A DNA stretch of 20,105 nt from Winogradskyella_A sp963966315 (GTDB lineage Bacteria; Bacteroidota; Bacteroidia; Flavobacteriales; Flavobacteriaceae): the NCBI GenBank assembly GCA_963966315.1, contig CAWZYX010000049.1:1-20105 (forward strand), written 5' to 3'. Under the pieces are notes generated by a model, which worked only from the letters and a program-made list of their open reading frames with translations, was not told where the DNA came from and made no database searches. How positions within the stretch are numbered: the stretch's first letter is position 1; every line of letters begins with the position of its first letter. Shown here in pieces: positions 6,533 to 14,262 of this stretch. The position numbers and the translations under genes are program-made.

Positions 6533-7804
6533 ATGAAGCATCGCGTTGTTATTACAGGGTTAGGGGTTGTAGCACCGAACGGAGTGGGGCTAGACAACTT
6601 TTCAAGTGCGCTTAAAAAAGGGCTTTCCGGGATACGTCATTTTTCAGATCTTGAAGGGTTAAACTTCTCCTGTCAGATTGGTGGAAGACCGGAGGTTTCA
6701 GAAGAACTGAAACGTCAGTATTTTTCAGACCTACAACTCAGAGGGTTTAATAGCTCCGGTATTTTATATGGTTGTATGGCAGGCATTGATGCTTGGAAAG
6801 ATGCTGGGTTGGCAATTGATTCGGATGGCCGGCCCGATTTTGACACGGGTATCATTTTTGGCACCGGCACCTCCGGTGTTGATAAATTCAGAGAGGCTAT
6901 TTACAAAGTAGACGATGGGCAGGTGCGGAGGCTGGGCAGTACAGTTGTATTGCAAACAATGGCTAGCGGTGTGAGCGCATTTTTAGGGGGGATGCTTGGC
7001 GTTGGGAATCAGGTTACTACCAACTCTTCGGCCTGTAGTACGGGGACGGAGGCAGTCCTCATGGGTTACGATCGTATTGCCAGTGGGAGAGCCAGGAGAA
7101 TGCTGGTTGGTAGCTGTAGTGATCACGGCCCCTATGTGTGGGGAGGTTTTGATGCCATGCGCGTAATGACCTATAAGTTTAATAAGGACCCGGAAAAAGG
7201 GTCCAGACCCATGAGCGCTTCTGCCTCAGGCTTTGTGCCGGGCAGCGGTGCAGGTGCATTAATGCTCGAATCCCTGGAGAGCGCCAGGCAACGCGGAACT
7301 TCAATTTATGCAGAGGTCCTGGGAGGAGCGGTCAATTCGGGAGGGCAAAGACAGGGAGGTACCTTAACGGCCCCCAACTCTGAAGCGGTTCAAACCTGTA
7401 TCAGGCAGGCTCTGCACCAGGCTCAAGTGCAGCCAGAGGAAGTAGATTTGATCAATGGTCATTTAACAGCCACCTCCAAGGATCCTGTGGAGATCGAAAA
7501 CTGGGCAACAGCGTTACATCGATATGGCAAGGATTTCCCATATATCAATGCTACCAAATCTGTGATCGGGCACTGCCTGGCTGCCGCGGGCGCTATTGAG
7601 AGTGTTGCCACAGTGCTTCAGCTCCACGAGCAGTTTGTCGCGCCAAATGTCAATTGTGAAGATCTACACCCTGCGATTAACGAATTGATCTCACAGTGTT
7701 CAGTTCCATTTACCAAGGTAAATACATCCCTGGGTCTAGCAGTAAAAGCCAGTTTCGGATTTGGCGATGTTAATGCCTGTGTTTTGTTTAAAAAATTCCC
7801 TTAG
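6533..7804 (+). CDS. Beta-ketoacyl-ACP synthase (KAS I/II-like)
   Basis: 423 residues from the ATG at 6533 (MKHRVVITGLGVVAPNG), the usual KAS start; a TTG at 6497 would add 12 unrelated residues. The decarboxylating triad is complete: Cys168 in NSSACSTG, His310 in INGHLTAT and His347 in KSVIGHCLAAAG, with the preceding Lys342. It condenses malonyl-ACP with an acyl chain. Two motifs deviate from FabF: the HGT loop reads GHLTAT and the C-terminal gating loop GFGGTN reads GFGDVN (409-414), so this is probably a specialised pathway ketosynthase with altered chain selectivity. A 68-bp spacer separates it from the dehydratase gene, the largest gap within this half of the operon apart from the 167 bp that follow it (7805-7971). 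In that later spacer I see only a weak AT-rich promoter-like stretch. Confidence 0.88.
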   Translation: MKHRVVITGLGVVAPNGVGLDNFSSALKKGLSGIRHFSDLEGLNFSCQIGGRPEVSEELKRQYFSDLQLRGFNSSGILYGCMAGIDAWKDAGLAIDSDGRPDFDTGIIFGTGTSGVDKFREAIYKVDDGQVRRLGSTVVLQTMASGVSAFLGGMLGVGNQVTTNSSACSTGTEAVLMGYDRIASGRARRMLVGSCSDHGPYVWGGFDAMRVMTYKFNKDPEKGSRPMSASASGFVPGSGAGALMLESLESARQRGTSIYAEVLGGAVNSGGQRQGGTLTAPNSEAVQTCIRQALHQAQVQPEEVDLINGHLTATSKDPVEIENWATALHRYGKDFPYINATKSVIGHCLAAAGAIESVATVLQLHEQFVAPNVNCEDLHPAINELISQCSVPFTKVNTSLGLAVKASFGFGDVNACVLFKKFP

Positions 7805-7971
7805 TCGCACAGCAATAGCATACCAGCAGAGGAATCTTAATCTTAAGCTTCACTGAATGGACTGGTTTGTTGGGAAAACCTTCGTTGCACAATCTGTATA
7901 CCACGAATAATGGTCCAATACTTTTTTACGGGAATATTATATGGTGTAAATTTACTTTATAATAAAGCCTT

Positions 7972-8226
7972 ATGAACAAAGACGAGCTCATTGCCAAACT
8001 CAGAACCATAGTAGAACCCTATATTCAGGATGAACAAGCCTTTACAGAGCTGAACGAAGACACGGATTTTGTGAAAGACCTGAAGATCAATTCAGCCAAT
8101 CTGGTAGACATTATTCTCGATATAGAGGATGCTTTTGATATCCGACTTGAAAATGAAGATATGGAGCAGATGCTCGATGTAAAGTCGGCGATGAAAATCA
8201 TAAGTTCCAAGTTGCAGGAAGAATGA
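7972..8226 (+). CDS. Acyl carrier protein with atypical phosphopantetheine site
   Basis: 84 residues, acidic and helical, with ACP layout: helix I (3-15), the loop 'DTDFVKDLKINSANLVDIILDIEDAFDI' and helices III-IV. Ser41 occupies the 4'-phosphopantetheine position. The usual D-S-L around it is N-S-A (INSANLVD), a variation also met in ACPs of Bacteroidetes secondary-lipid loci. The following 'LDIEDAFDIRLENEDMEQML' is the standard recognition-helix region. It shares a 4-base ATGA overlap with the downstream phosphopantetheinyl transferase gene, which presumably activates it. It is the likely scaffold for the ketosynthase, dehydratase and reductase upstream and the likely acyl donor to the type III polyketide synthase. 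The gene is preceded by a 167-bp spacer, so it may also have its own promoter. Confidence 0.88.
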   Translation: MNKDELIAKLRTIVEPYIQDEQAFTELNEDTDFVKDLKINSANLVDIILDIEDAFDIRLENEDMEQMLDVKSAMKIISSKLQEE

Positions 8227-8792
8227 TAGGAAATGACATTGTCGATTTTTCTATGGCCCGGTTATCGCGTTGTAAGGAGCAGCGCTTTATTGATATAGTG
8301 CTCAATGCTCATGAGCAGTGTCTTCTTGCAAAATCTACATGTCCATTTAGGTCTTTCTGGCAAATGTGGGCCATGAAAGAAGCAGCCTATAAGGCATATG
8401 TGCAGCTGCATCCAAATAGATTTTTCAAACCAAGAAGCTTCGAATGCACCGGAATGGGTGCTCATGAAAGAGTGCATTACAAAAACTTTAGCGTTGAGGT
8501 GATCACAGAAATACATGAATCTTACGCGTTCGCTCAAACCACTTCTGAACAAAGGATAACAAGAACACAGATACAAGAGTTGTCTGCAAACTGCAGTACG
8601 CTAGGGCAGATCCTTCGAAAACCCCTTTTTTACGAGGTCTCAGAGATGTATGGACTTTCCAAAAGCAGCTTAAAAATTGTAAAAAATAAGGCCGGGGTTC
8701 CTAAAGTTTATTGTGGAGCAAAAGCACTACCATTGCACATATCGCTTACCCACCATGGCCGTTTTGCCGCATATTCAATTGTTGAGTATTGA
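8223..8792 (+). CDS. 4'-phosphopantetheinyl transferase
   Basis: 189 residues. The opening MIGNDIVD supplies the first metal-binding acid (Asp5/Asp8 region). 'FWQMWAMKEAAYK' (45-57) matches the W-x-x-K-E-x-x-x-K motif with Lys52, Glu53 and Lys57. The C-terminal 'HISLTHHGRFAAYSIVEY' matches the closing 'SxSHxxxxAxA' strand of the superfamily. It transfers the phosphopantetheine arm from CoA to carrier-protein serine and, given its ATGA overlap with the ACP gene, most likely acts on that partner. A dedicated transferase supports the idea that this ACP is not the housekeeping one and may not be served by the genome's general AcpS. Confidence 0.85.
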   Translation: MIGNDIVDFSMARLSRCKEQRFIDIVLNAHEQCLLAKSTCPFRSFWQMWAMKEAAYKAYVQLHPNRFFKPRSFECTGMGAHERVHYKNFSVEVITEIHESYAFAQTTSEQRITRTQIQELSANCSTLGQILRKPLFYEVSEMYGLSKSSLKIVKNKAGVPKVYCGAKALPLHISLTHHGRFAAYSIVEY

Positions 8793-11038
8793 AAACCCTG
8801 AGAGATATAATCGTCTTTATCATAAGGTTCAGATTAACCATTCTGCTAATTCTCGGTGCCTTGGTGGCTCTTTCCGCTTACCAGACCTTCAAAAAATTGA
8901 GGGTCGATAATTCACTGGGCATCTGGTTTTTAGACAATAATCCCAGCTATCGGGCATACATTGATTATCAGAAACAGTACGGTTCAGATGAAATCTTTGT
9001 AGGGATGGTCCCTGTTGATAATGCCCTGGATTCTACTCAGATCAATAATCTGAGCCGCTTTCACGAGGCGGTAGATTCCCTTTGGTTTGTGAAAACTTCC
9101 TTTAGCCTGGCAAGGGCACAATATCCCGTTTATGCGAACGATCAAATTAGGTTTGAGCCTTTGTATGATGCTCGGCGCAGCGAAAGAGGCTTGCAAAATC
9201 TCATAGCAAAGCTGCCAGATATAGCGCAGCAGTTGGTGACTAAGGATTATAAGAACCTGTTTTTTTATGTGCAGATGAGACCAACGCCAAGCATTGAAAC
9301 GAATAGGGATCAAATTGCAGGAGAGATCAGGCAGGTAACGGACCACTTTTTTGACCATTATTATCTCACAGGCGCACCCGTTCTTAATGAGGCCTATAGC
9401 AAGGGGATCTATAAGGAGAGTTTGGTTTTTGGTGTGCTCACCATTCTTGTAATTGGCGTCATGCTTTTGTTTTTACTTCCCAGTAAGCGCTACCTGATTA
9501 TTGCATTACTTGCCGTGGTGACACCTATTACATTGCTTTTTGGTCTGATCACAACCTTTGGCTTTGCCTTGAACATGATATCCATGCTCATCCCTACTAT
9601 TTTAATGGTCTACAGTGTTAGTGATGCGGTTCACATCGTCAATATTTACCATAAGGAGGGGCTTAAAATGAGCTATGAATCCAGGTTGGACCTACTAACA
9701 ATGTCTATCAGAAGGAGCTTTACCCCGTGCTTTTATACAACGCTTACTACCCTTGTGGGCTATTTTGCTTTGTATTTGTCCCCACTTCCGGCTTTTAAGG
9801 AGATGGGAATTCTTACCTGCCTTGGTTTATTGCTCAGTTTTACGCTGGTCTATTTGATCACCATCATTGGGTTTAGCTTTATGAATATCGATTTTAAAGC
9901 AGCAACACCTATTCTGCAACTGAAAAAGGTCAATCAGTCTGCTGTTATTGAATGGTTGAATCGCATTACCACGAAGCGAAGAAGGACTATTATAATTGTC
10001 TCTACTATGATTCTATTGTTCGGGCTGTATTCGGTGGTTAAGGTTAGGATTGATACCGACTCTTTGGATTTACTAGCTGAAGGTCCTGCAAAAGAAGAGC
10101 TGAGGATTGTGGAACAACATTTAGAGAGCAGTTCACGCTTACAGCTGAACATTACAGCAAAACAAGGCAGCATGCTCGAACCTTCCAATATTAGAAAACT
10201 GGAGAGATTTCAGGATTCTGTCGCAAGCATTTCATTTGCTGCTCATCCGGTATCAGTGATCAACCTCAAGCGATTCCTAGAAAAGCGCTCACCCATATTA
10301 TTTCAGTCAAACATCACTGAATCAGAGATTAAGTCAACTATGAAACAGATGGTATTAGGTGAGAATGATTACTTCAGCTTGATTTCAGACGACCTTCAAA
10401 CAACGGGAATGGTTTTGGGTGTTAAGGAAATCAAGACTTCCGAGCTTGAGAGCTTGCTGTCCGACATTGAAACCAAATTTAAAGAACAGTTTGACCCAAC
10501 AGAGTACGAGCTAAAAATCAATGGGTTTTCAGTGGTTTTTTCTCAGTTGAACAGGTTTATTCTGGAGACTCAGTTCAAATCCTTTTTTGCGGCATTTTTT
10601 GTTGGATTCCTCTGTCTTTTATTCTTTATAAGGAATTTGCGAACCACTATTTTGGTGCTAATTCCAAATGTACTGCCACTGGCAATCCTGGCTATTTTCA
10701 TGAGTCTGTTAGACATACCCCTCGATGTATCTACAGCCATGATCACGCCGATCATGCTCGGTATTGCTATGGACGACACCATTCATTTAGTTTATAAGTA
10801 CAGGCCTGACAAGACCATTAAGGGTAGCCCCAGAGATCGTATGGACAATGCTATGCGGTATACTGGCAGCGCCTTGTTTTCAACCACAATTGCTCTGGTA
10901 GCCGGATTTTTGATCATCAGTTCCAGTGCAGTCCCCTCCGTAAGGGATTTTGGCTTACTTTGTGCGATAACAGTAGCCATTGCTTTGCTGACGGATATTA
11001 TCTATCTGCCGGCTTTACTCAAGCAAATGGATCGCTAA
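8789..11038 (+). CDS. MMPL/RND-family lipid exporter
   Basis: 749 residues starting at a TTG codon that overlaps the previous stop as TTGA; no in-frame ATG gives a complete first membrane helix. The architecture is RND-like in two halves: TM1 (about 8-31), a periplasmic loop (about 32-210), TM2-4 (about 212-280), TM5-6 (about 313-365), TM7 (about 398-418), a second loop (about 420-588) and five C-terminal helices (about 590-745). The TM4 motif is SVSDAVHIV (Asp279) and the equivalent in the second half is GIAMDDTIHL (Asp662, Asp663), the presumed proton relay. MMPL/HAE3-type proteins move lipids and hopanoid- or mycolate-like molecules. At the end of the biosynthetic operon it probably exports the product to the outer membrane. 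Its stop overlaps the convergent ABC gene. Confidence 0.85.
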   Translation: MKTLRDIIVFIIRFRLTILLILGALVALSAYQTFKKLRVDNSLGIWFLDNNPSYRAYIDYQKQYGSDEIFVGMVPVDNALDSTQINNLSRFHEAVDSLWFVKTSFSLARAQYPVYANDQIRFEPLYDARRSERGLQNLIAKLPDIAQQLVTKDYKNLFFYVQMRPTPSIETNRDQIAGEIRQVTDHFFDHYYLTGAPVLNEAYSKGIYKESLVFGVLTILVIGVMLLFLLPSKRYLIIALLAVVTPITLLFGLITTFGFALNMISMLIPTILMVYSVSDAVHIVNIYHKEGLKMSYESRLDLLTMSIRRSFTPCFYTTLTTLVGYFALYLSPLPAFKEMGILTCLGLLLSFTLVYLITIIGFSFMNIDFKAATPILQLKKVNQSAVIEWLNRITTKRRRTIIIVSTMILLFGLYSVVKVRIDTDSLDLLAEGPAKEELRIVEQHLESSSRLQLNITAKQGSMLEPSNIRKLERFQDSVASISFAAHPVSVINLKRFLEKRSPILFQSNITESEIKSTMKQMVLGENDYFSLISDDLQTTGMVLGVKEIKTSELESLLSDIETKFKEQFDPTEYELKINGFSVVFSQLNRFILETQFKSFFAAFFVGFLCLLFFIRNLRTTILVLIPNVLPLAILAIFMSLLDIPLDVSTAMITPIMLGIAMDDTIHLVYKYRPDKTIKGSPRDRMDNAMRYTGSALFSTTIALVAGFLIISSSAVPSVRDFGLLCAITVAIALLTDIIYLPALLKQMDR

Positions 11039-11946
11039 GGACACAACTTGATTTTTATTCTTGAATGACTCGCATAGCTACTTGTAGACTCGATAAAGAT
11101 GGAACTGTCTTTGTATCGAGCCTGCAGCAGCCAGTTTTTTCCGTTAAAATAACACTGCTCTACCACGGCATGATGTTCTGACCGGTCTACGATCTCAATC
11201 TGATGGGCGTAGTAAATATGCTTATCAATGAGGTTGTATTCTCCAAAAAAAGCAGCCACTAATGGCAACTCTGGATTCTGGTAGACGTCTTCCGGGCTGC
11301 CCTGACGTATAATTTTTTGGTCCTTAAGCACTAGAAGAGTATCTGCAAACCCTAAAACGTCATCTTTATCGTGGGTGGCCACCAGGCAGGTGATCCCTTC
11401 TTGTTTGAGATGAGTAAAAACCTTGCGTCGTAAAGACTGTTTTTTAAAATTATCGATATGGCTGAAGGGTTCATCCAGCAACAGGATCTCGGGTTGTTTG
11501 GCCAAGGCTCTTGCCAAGGCTACGCGTTGTTTCTGGCCGCCACTTAAATTTTTTACTTTGGTATCGGCATAGGTTTCTAACTCTACCACCTTCATGAGCT
11601 CCAGGGTCCTCCTGGCTTTTTCCTCCAGGTAGAAATTGGAGAGGAATTCACCTATATTTTCTGCCACGCTGGTGAAGGGCATCAGGTCGAACTCCTGAGT
11701 CACCTGCTTCATAAAATCATAACCCACTACAAGATTATAGGAGGGACCCTTGACCTGTTGCTCTTTCCACCATATCTCACCTTCTTTTAGATCGTTACGC
11801 CCGTAAATAAGATTGAGCAAAGTACTTTTTCCCGAACCACTCTCGCCAATAACGGCCATGTGCTCTCCCTGTTTAAGGCGAAATGAAATTTTATTTAAAA
11901 CAGGAGTATCACCGTAGGCGAATGAAATGTCTTTAACCCGAAGCAT
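11035..11946 (-). CDS. ABC transporter ATP-binding protein (PotA-like)
   Basis: 303 residues with all ATPase motifs: Walker A GESGSGKST (34-42), the LSGGQ signature (134-138), Walker B ILLLDEP with Asp158-Glu159 and the H-loop His192 in ATHDKDD. The C-terminal 70 residues ('HQIEIVDRSEHHAVVEQCYFNGKNWLLQARYKDSSIFIES') look like the beta-rich TOBE-type extension of polyamine, iron and sugar importers. No permease or binding protein lies beside it, so its substrate is unknown. The gene converges with the exporter gene and their stop codons overlap (TAG at 11035-11037 against TAA at 11036-11038). Nothing ties it to lipid synthesis except position. Confidence 0.88.
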   Translation of the reverse strand: MLRVKDISFAYGDTPVLNKISFRLKQGEHMAVIGESGSGKSTLLNLIYGRNDLKEGEIWWKEQQVKGPSYNLVVGYDFMKQVTQEFDLMPFTSVAENIGEFLSNFYLEEKARRTLELMKVVELETYADTKVKNLSGGQKQRVALARALAKQPEILLLDEPFSHIDNFKKQSLRRKVFTHLKQEGITCLVATHDKDDVLGFADTLLVLKDQKIIRQGSPEDVYQNPELPLVAAFFGEYNLIDKHIYYAHQIEIVDRSEHHAVVEQCYFNGKNWLLQARYKDSSIFIESTSSYASHSRIKIKLCP

Positions 11947-11963
11947 GACGCAAAAATACCATT

Positions 11964-11993
11964 AAAAAAGGCTGCCTGAAACCTCAGGCAGCC
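11964..11993 (-). terminator. Rho-independent terminator of the prolyl oligopeptidase gene
   Basis: A perfect 10-bp stem (GGCTGCCTGA / TCAGGCAGCC, 11970-11979 and 11984-11993) with a 4-base loop. On the minus strand it is followed by six Ts (11969-11964). It lies 25 bases past the oligopeptidase stop and 18 bases before the ABC ATPase start, so it separates the two minus-strand genes. Confidence 0.9.
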
Positions 11994-12017
11994 TGTATCC
12001 ATTATTTTAAAACTAAA

Positions 12018-14171
12018 TTAACCTTTCAATTTACTTGGCAGGGCCTCGAAACCCATATTATACAGTGTAAATCCATAGATGTCTGCGTACTGTTCAATGG
12101 TTTTGCTCACTGGTGTGCCTGCTCCGTGGCCAGCATCTGTTTCTATTCGAATGAGCACAGGGTTAGAACCGGCTTGCTTCTCCTGTAATTCTGCGGCAAA
12201 TTTAAAGCTGTGTGCAGGAACCACGCGGTCGTCGTGATCACCGGTTGTCACCATAGTAGCTGGATAGCTCACTCCTTCCTTTACGTTATGAACTGGTGAA
12301 TAAGCCTTGAGATATTCAAACATTTCTTTACTCTGCTCCGCAGTTCCATAGTCATATGCCCATCCGGCACCTGCCGTAAAGGTATGGTAACGCAACATGT
12401 CTAGTACGCCAACCGCAGGGAGTGCCACCTTCATTAGGTCAGGACGTTGCGTCATCGTCGCTCCCACAAGGAGACCGCCGTTAGAGCCCCCTCTAATGGC
12501 CAGGTATTCTGAGGAGGTGTAGTTGTTTGCGATAAGGTATTCCCCCGCCGCAATAAAATCATCGAAGACATTTTGCTTATTCAACTGCGTTCCTGCGTCG
12601 TGCCAGGCTTTACCATATTCTCCACCGCCTCTTAAATTAGGCACTGCATAAATACCTCCCTGTTCCATCCAAACGGCATTGGTAATGCTAAATGAAGGCG
12701 TAAGACTTACATTAAATCCACCGTAGCCATAAAGAATGGTTGGGTTCTTGCCATTCAGTTCCAGCCCCTTTTTATGGGTGATGATCATAGGCACCTTTGT
12801 ACCGTCCTTTGAAGTGTAGAAAACTTGTTTGCTCTCATAATCCTCTGGGTTAAAATCGATATTTGGCTTTCTGAACAATTCAGAAGTGCCCTCTTTGATA
12901 TTGTATTTATAAATACTTCCGGGGGTGACATAGTTAGTGAAGGAGTAGTACAGTTCGGTATCTTCTTTTTTGGCACCAAAGCCTCCGGCACTACCCACTC
13001 CCGGCAATTCCACCTCCCGAATGAGCTTACCATCGTAATCGTACTGTAATACCTTGGACACAGCATCCACCATATAATCGGCAAAGAAGTATCCTCCTCC
13101 CGTAGATGGGCTCAATACATGATCGGTCTCTGCAATAAAATCCACCCAGTTTTCTGAACCCGGATCAGAGGCATCAACGGTCACCACCTTTTGGTTTGGC
13201 GCATCCATGTTGGTGACGATGTACAGCTTACTACCTACATTTTCAATGACGTATGAATCGGTATCTGTATGGTCTAATATAGTGACAATTGGACTATTGG
13301 GTTGAGACAGGTCCTTCATCAGCATTTTGGTTCCGGACGTGGAAACACGAGGATAAATAAAGAGGTAGTTGTCGTCCTCACTAACACTGCCACTGATATA
13401 ACGATGCTTCTCTTCAGGGGTTCCTCCATAGATGAGAACGTCATCTTTTTGAGATGTCCCTATTTGATGGTAATAGAGTTTGTGCTGGTCGGTTTTTGCA
13501 GAAAGCTCAGACCCTTTTGGTTTGTCATAGCTTGAGTAGTAAAAGCCCTCATTTTTATACCAGGACATACCTGAAAACTTAATGTCTACCAGTGTATCTT
13601 CAATAATTTCTTTGGTTATTGCATCCATGACAAGGATCTTTCTCCAGTCGCTTCCTCCCTCTGAAATGGAGTAGGCTGCCAGATTCCCGTTTCGCGAAAA
13701 GCTCAGGCCACCTAGAGAAATGGTTCCGTCTTCCTTAAAGGTATTAGGGTCCAGAAATACCTCTGCGGCATCCGGACCGTCTTCTGTTTTGTATCTGTAA
13801 ATCACATATTGGTTCTGTAAGCCATCGTTCTTGTAGAAATAGGTATAATCTCCTTCAACAAACGGAGCTCCCACCTTTTCGTAGTTCCACAATTCTGTGA
13901 GCCTGTCCTTTAATTCCTGGCGATAGGGTATCTTATTCAGATAATCAAAGGTCACCGCGTTCTGGCTTTCAACCCAGGCTTCCGTTTCTTCACTTCTGTC
14001 ATCTTCCAACCAACGATAGGGATCGGCAACCGGCTCTCCAAAATAAGTGTCTACCGTATCAACCTTTTTAGTGGAGGGATACTTTAATGCTGTAGCCATA
14101 TTTTTTTGATCTTCATTTTTGCAACTGTAAAAGAGTGCAAAACACACCCCTATAAGCAGTACTTTTTTCAT
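12018..14171 (-). CDS. Prolyl oligopeptidase family lipoprotein (S9A)
   Basis: 717 residues. The N-terminus is a lipoprotein signal (MKKVLLIGVCFALFYSC, lipid Cys17) followed by KNEDQK, whose charged pattern resembles the Bacteroidetes surface-export signal, so the enzyme may be tethered in the envelope. Residues about 75-430 form the beta-propeller gate. The hydrolase domain carries Ser563 in GGSNGG, Asp648 in DHDDRV and His682 in AGHGAG, matching the prolyl oligopeptidase triad. 'LRGGGEYGKAWHDAG' is another family hallmark. It cuts after proline in short peptides, probably for peptide scavenging. The length is normal for the family plus a signal. It is transcribed alone, bounded by a strong terminator downstream and an inverted repeat upstream. 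Confidence 0.93.
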   Translation of the reverse strand: MKKVLLIGVCFALFYSCKNEDQKNMATALKYPSTKKVDTVDTYFGEPVADPYRWLEDDRSEETEAWVESQNAVTFDYLNKIPYRQELKDRLTELWNYEKVGAPFVEGDYTYFYKNDGLQNQYVIYRYKTEDGPDAAEVFLDPNTFKEDGTISLGGLSFSRNGNLAAYSISEGGSDWRKILVMDAITKEIIEDTLVDIKFSGMSWYKNEGFYYSSYDKPKGSELSAKTDQHKLYYHQIGTSQKDDVLIYGGTPEEKHRYISGSVSEDDNYLFIYPRVSTSGTKMLMKDLSQPNSPIVTILDHTDTDSYVIENVGSKLYIVTNMDAPNQKVVTVDASDPGSENWVDFIAETDHVLSPSTGGGYFFADYMVDAVSKVLQYDYDGKLIREVELPGVGSAGGFGAKKEDTELYYSFTNYVTPGSIYKYNIKEGTSELFRKPNIDFNPEDYESKQVFYTSKDGTKVPMIITHKKGLELNGKNPTILYGYGGFNVSLTPSFSITNAVWMEQGGIYAVPNLRGGGEYGKAWHDAGTQLNKQNVFDDFIAAGEYLIANNYTSSEYLAIRGGSNGGLLVGATMTQRPDLMKVALPAVGVLDMLRYHTFTAGAGWAYDYGTAEQSKEMFEYLKAYSPVHNVKEGVSYPATMVTTGDHDDRVVPAHSFKFAAELQEKQAGSNPVLIRIETDAGHGAGTPVSKTIEQYADIYGFTLYNMGFEALPSKLKG

Positions 14172-14207
14172 GTTAATGCGATTTAAAATTGAACCATTAA
14201 AAATACA

Positions 14208-14239
14208 AAAGTTCGACAGCTTTACAGTTATCGAACTTT
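14208..14239 (-). terminator. Inverted repeat between asd and the oligopeptidase gene, candidate terminator or operator
   Basis: AAAGTTCGA (14208-14216) and TCGAACTTT (14231-14239) form a perfect 9-bp inverted repeat with a 14-base loop. Read on the minus strand it lies 23 bases after the asd stop and is followed by TGTATTTTTAAT, so a weak intrinsic terminator is plausible. It is AT-rich and has a long loop. It also sits 36 bases before the oligopeptidase start, where an operator would act. Confidence 0.4.
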
Positions 14240-14262
14240 CATAAATTTTAATAGGGTTTCGC

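Noticed and set aside
7805..7971. Internal promoter or hairpin in the spacer before the ACP gene
   Set aside because: Only near-matches to TAnnTTTG (such as TACTTTTT) and a 5-bp hairpin without a T run were seen; too weak to list.
1525..11038. Flexirubin or dialkylresorcinol (DarA/DarB) cluster
   Set aside because: The characteristic KS III-like DarB and aromatase/cyclase DarA, the ammonia-lyase and the glycosyl/acyltransferase set are absent; the ring-forming enzyme here is a type III PKS.
12785..13084. Antisense frames over the oligopeptidase, asd and other genes (for example 12785-13084, 14434-14805, 16410-16805)
   Set aside because: They lie entirely inside well-supported genes, have no recognisable motifs or plausible start context, and look like shadow frames.
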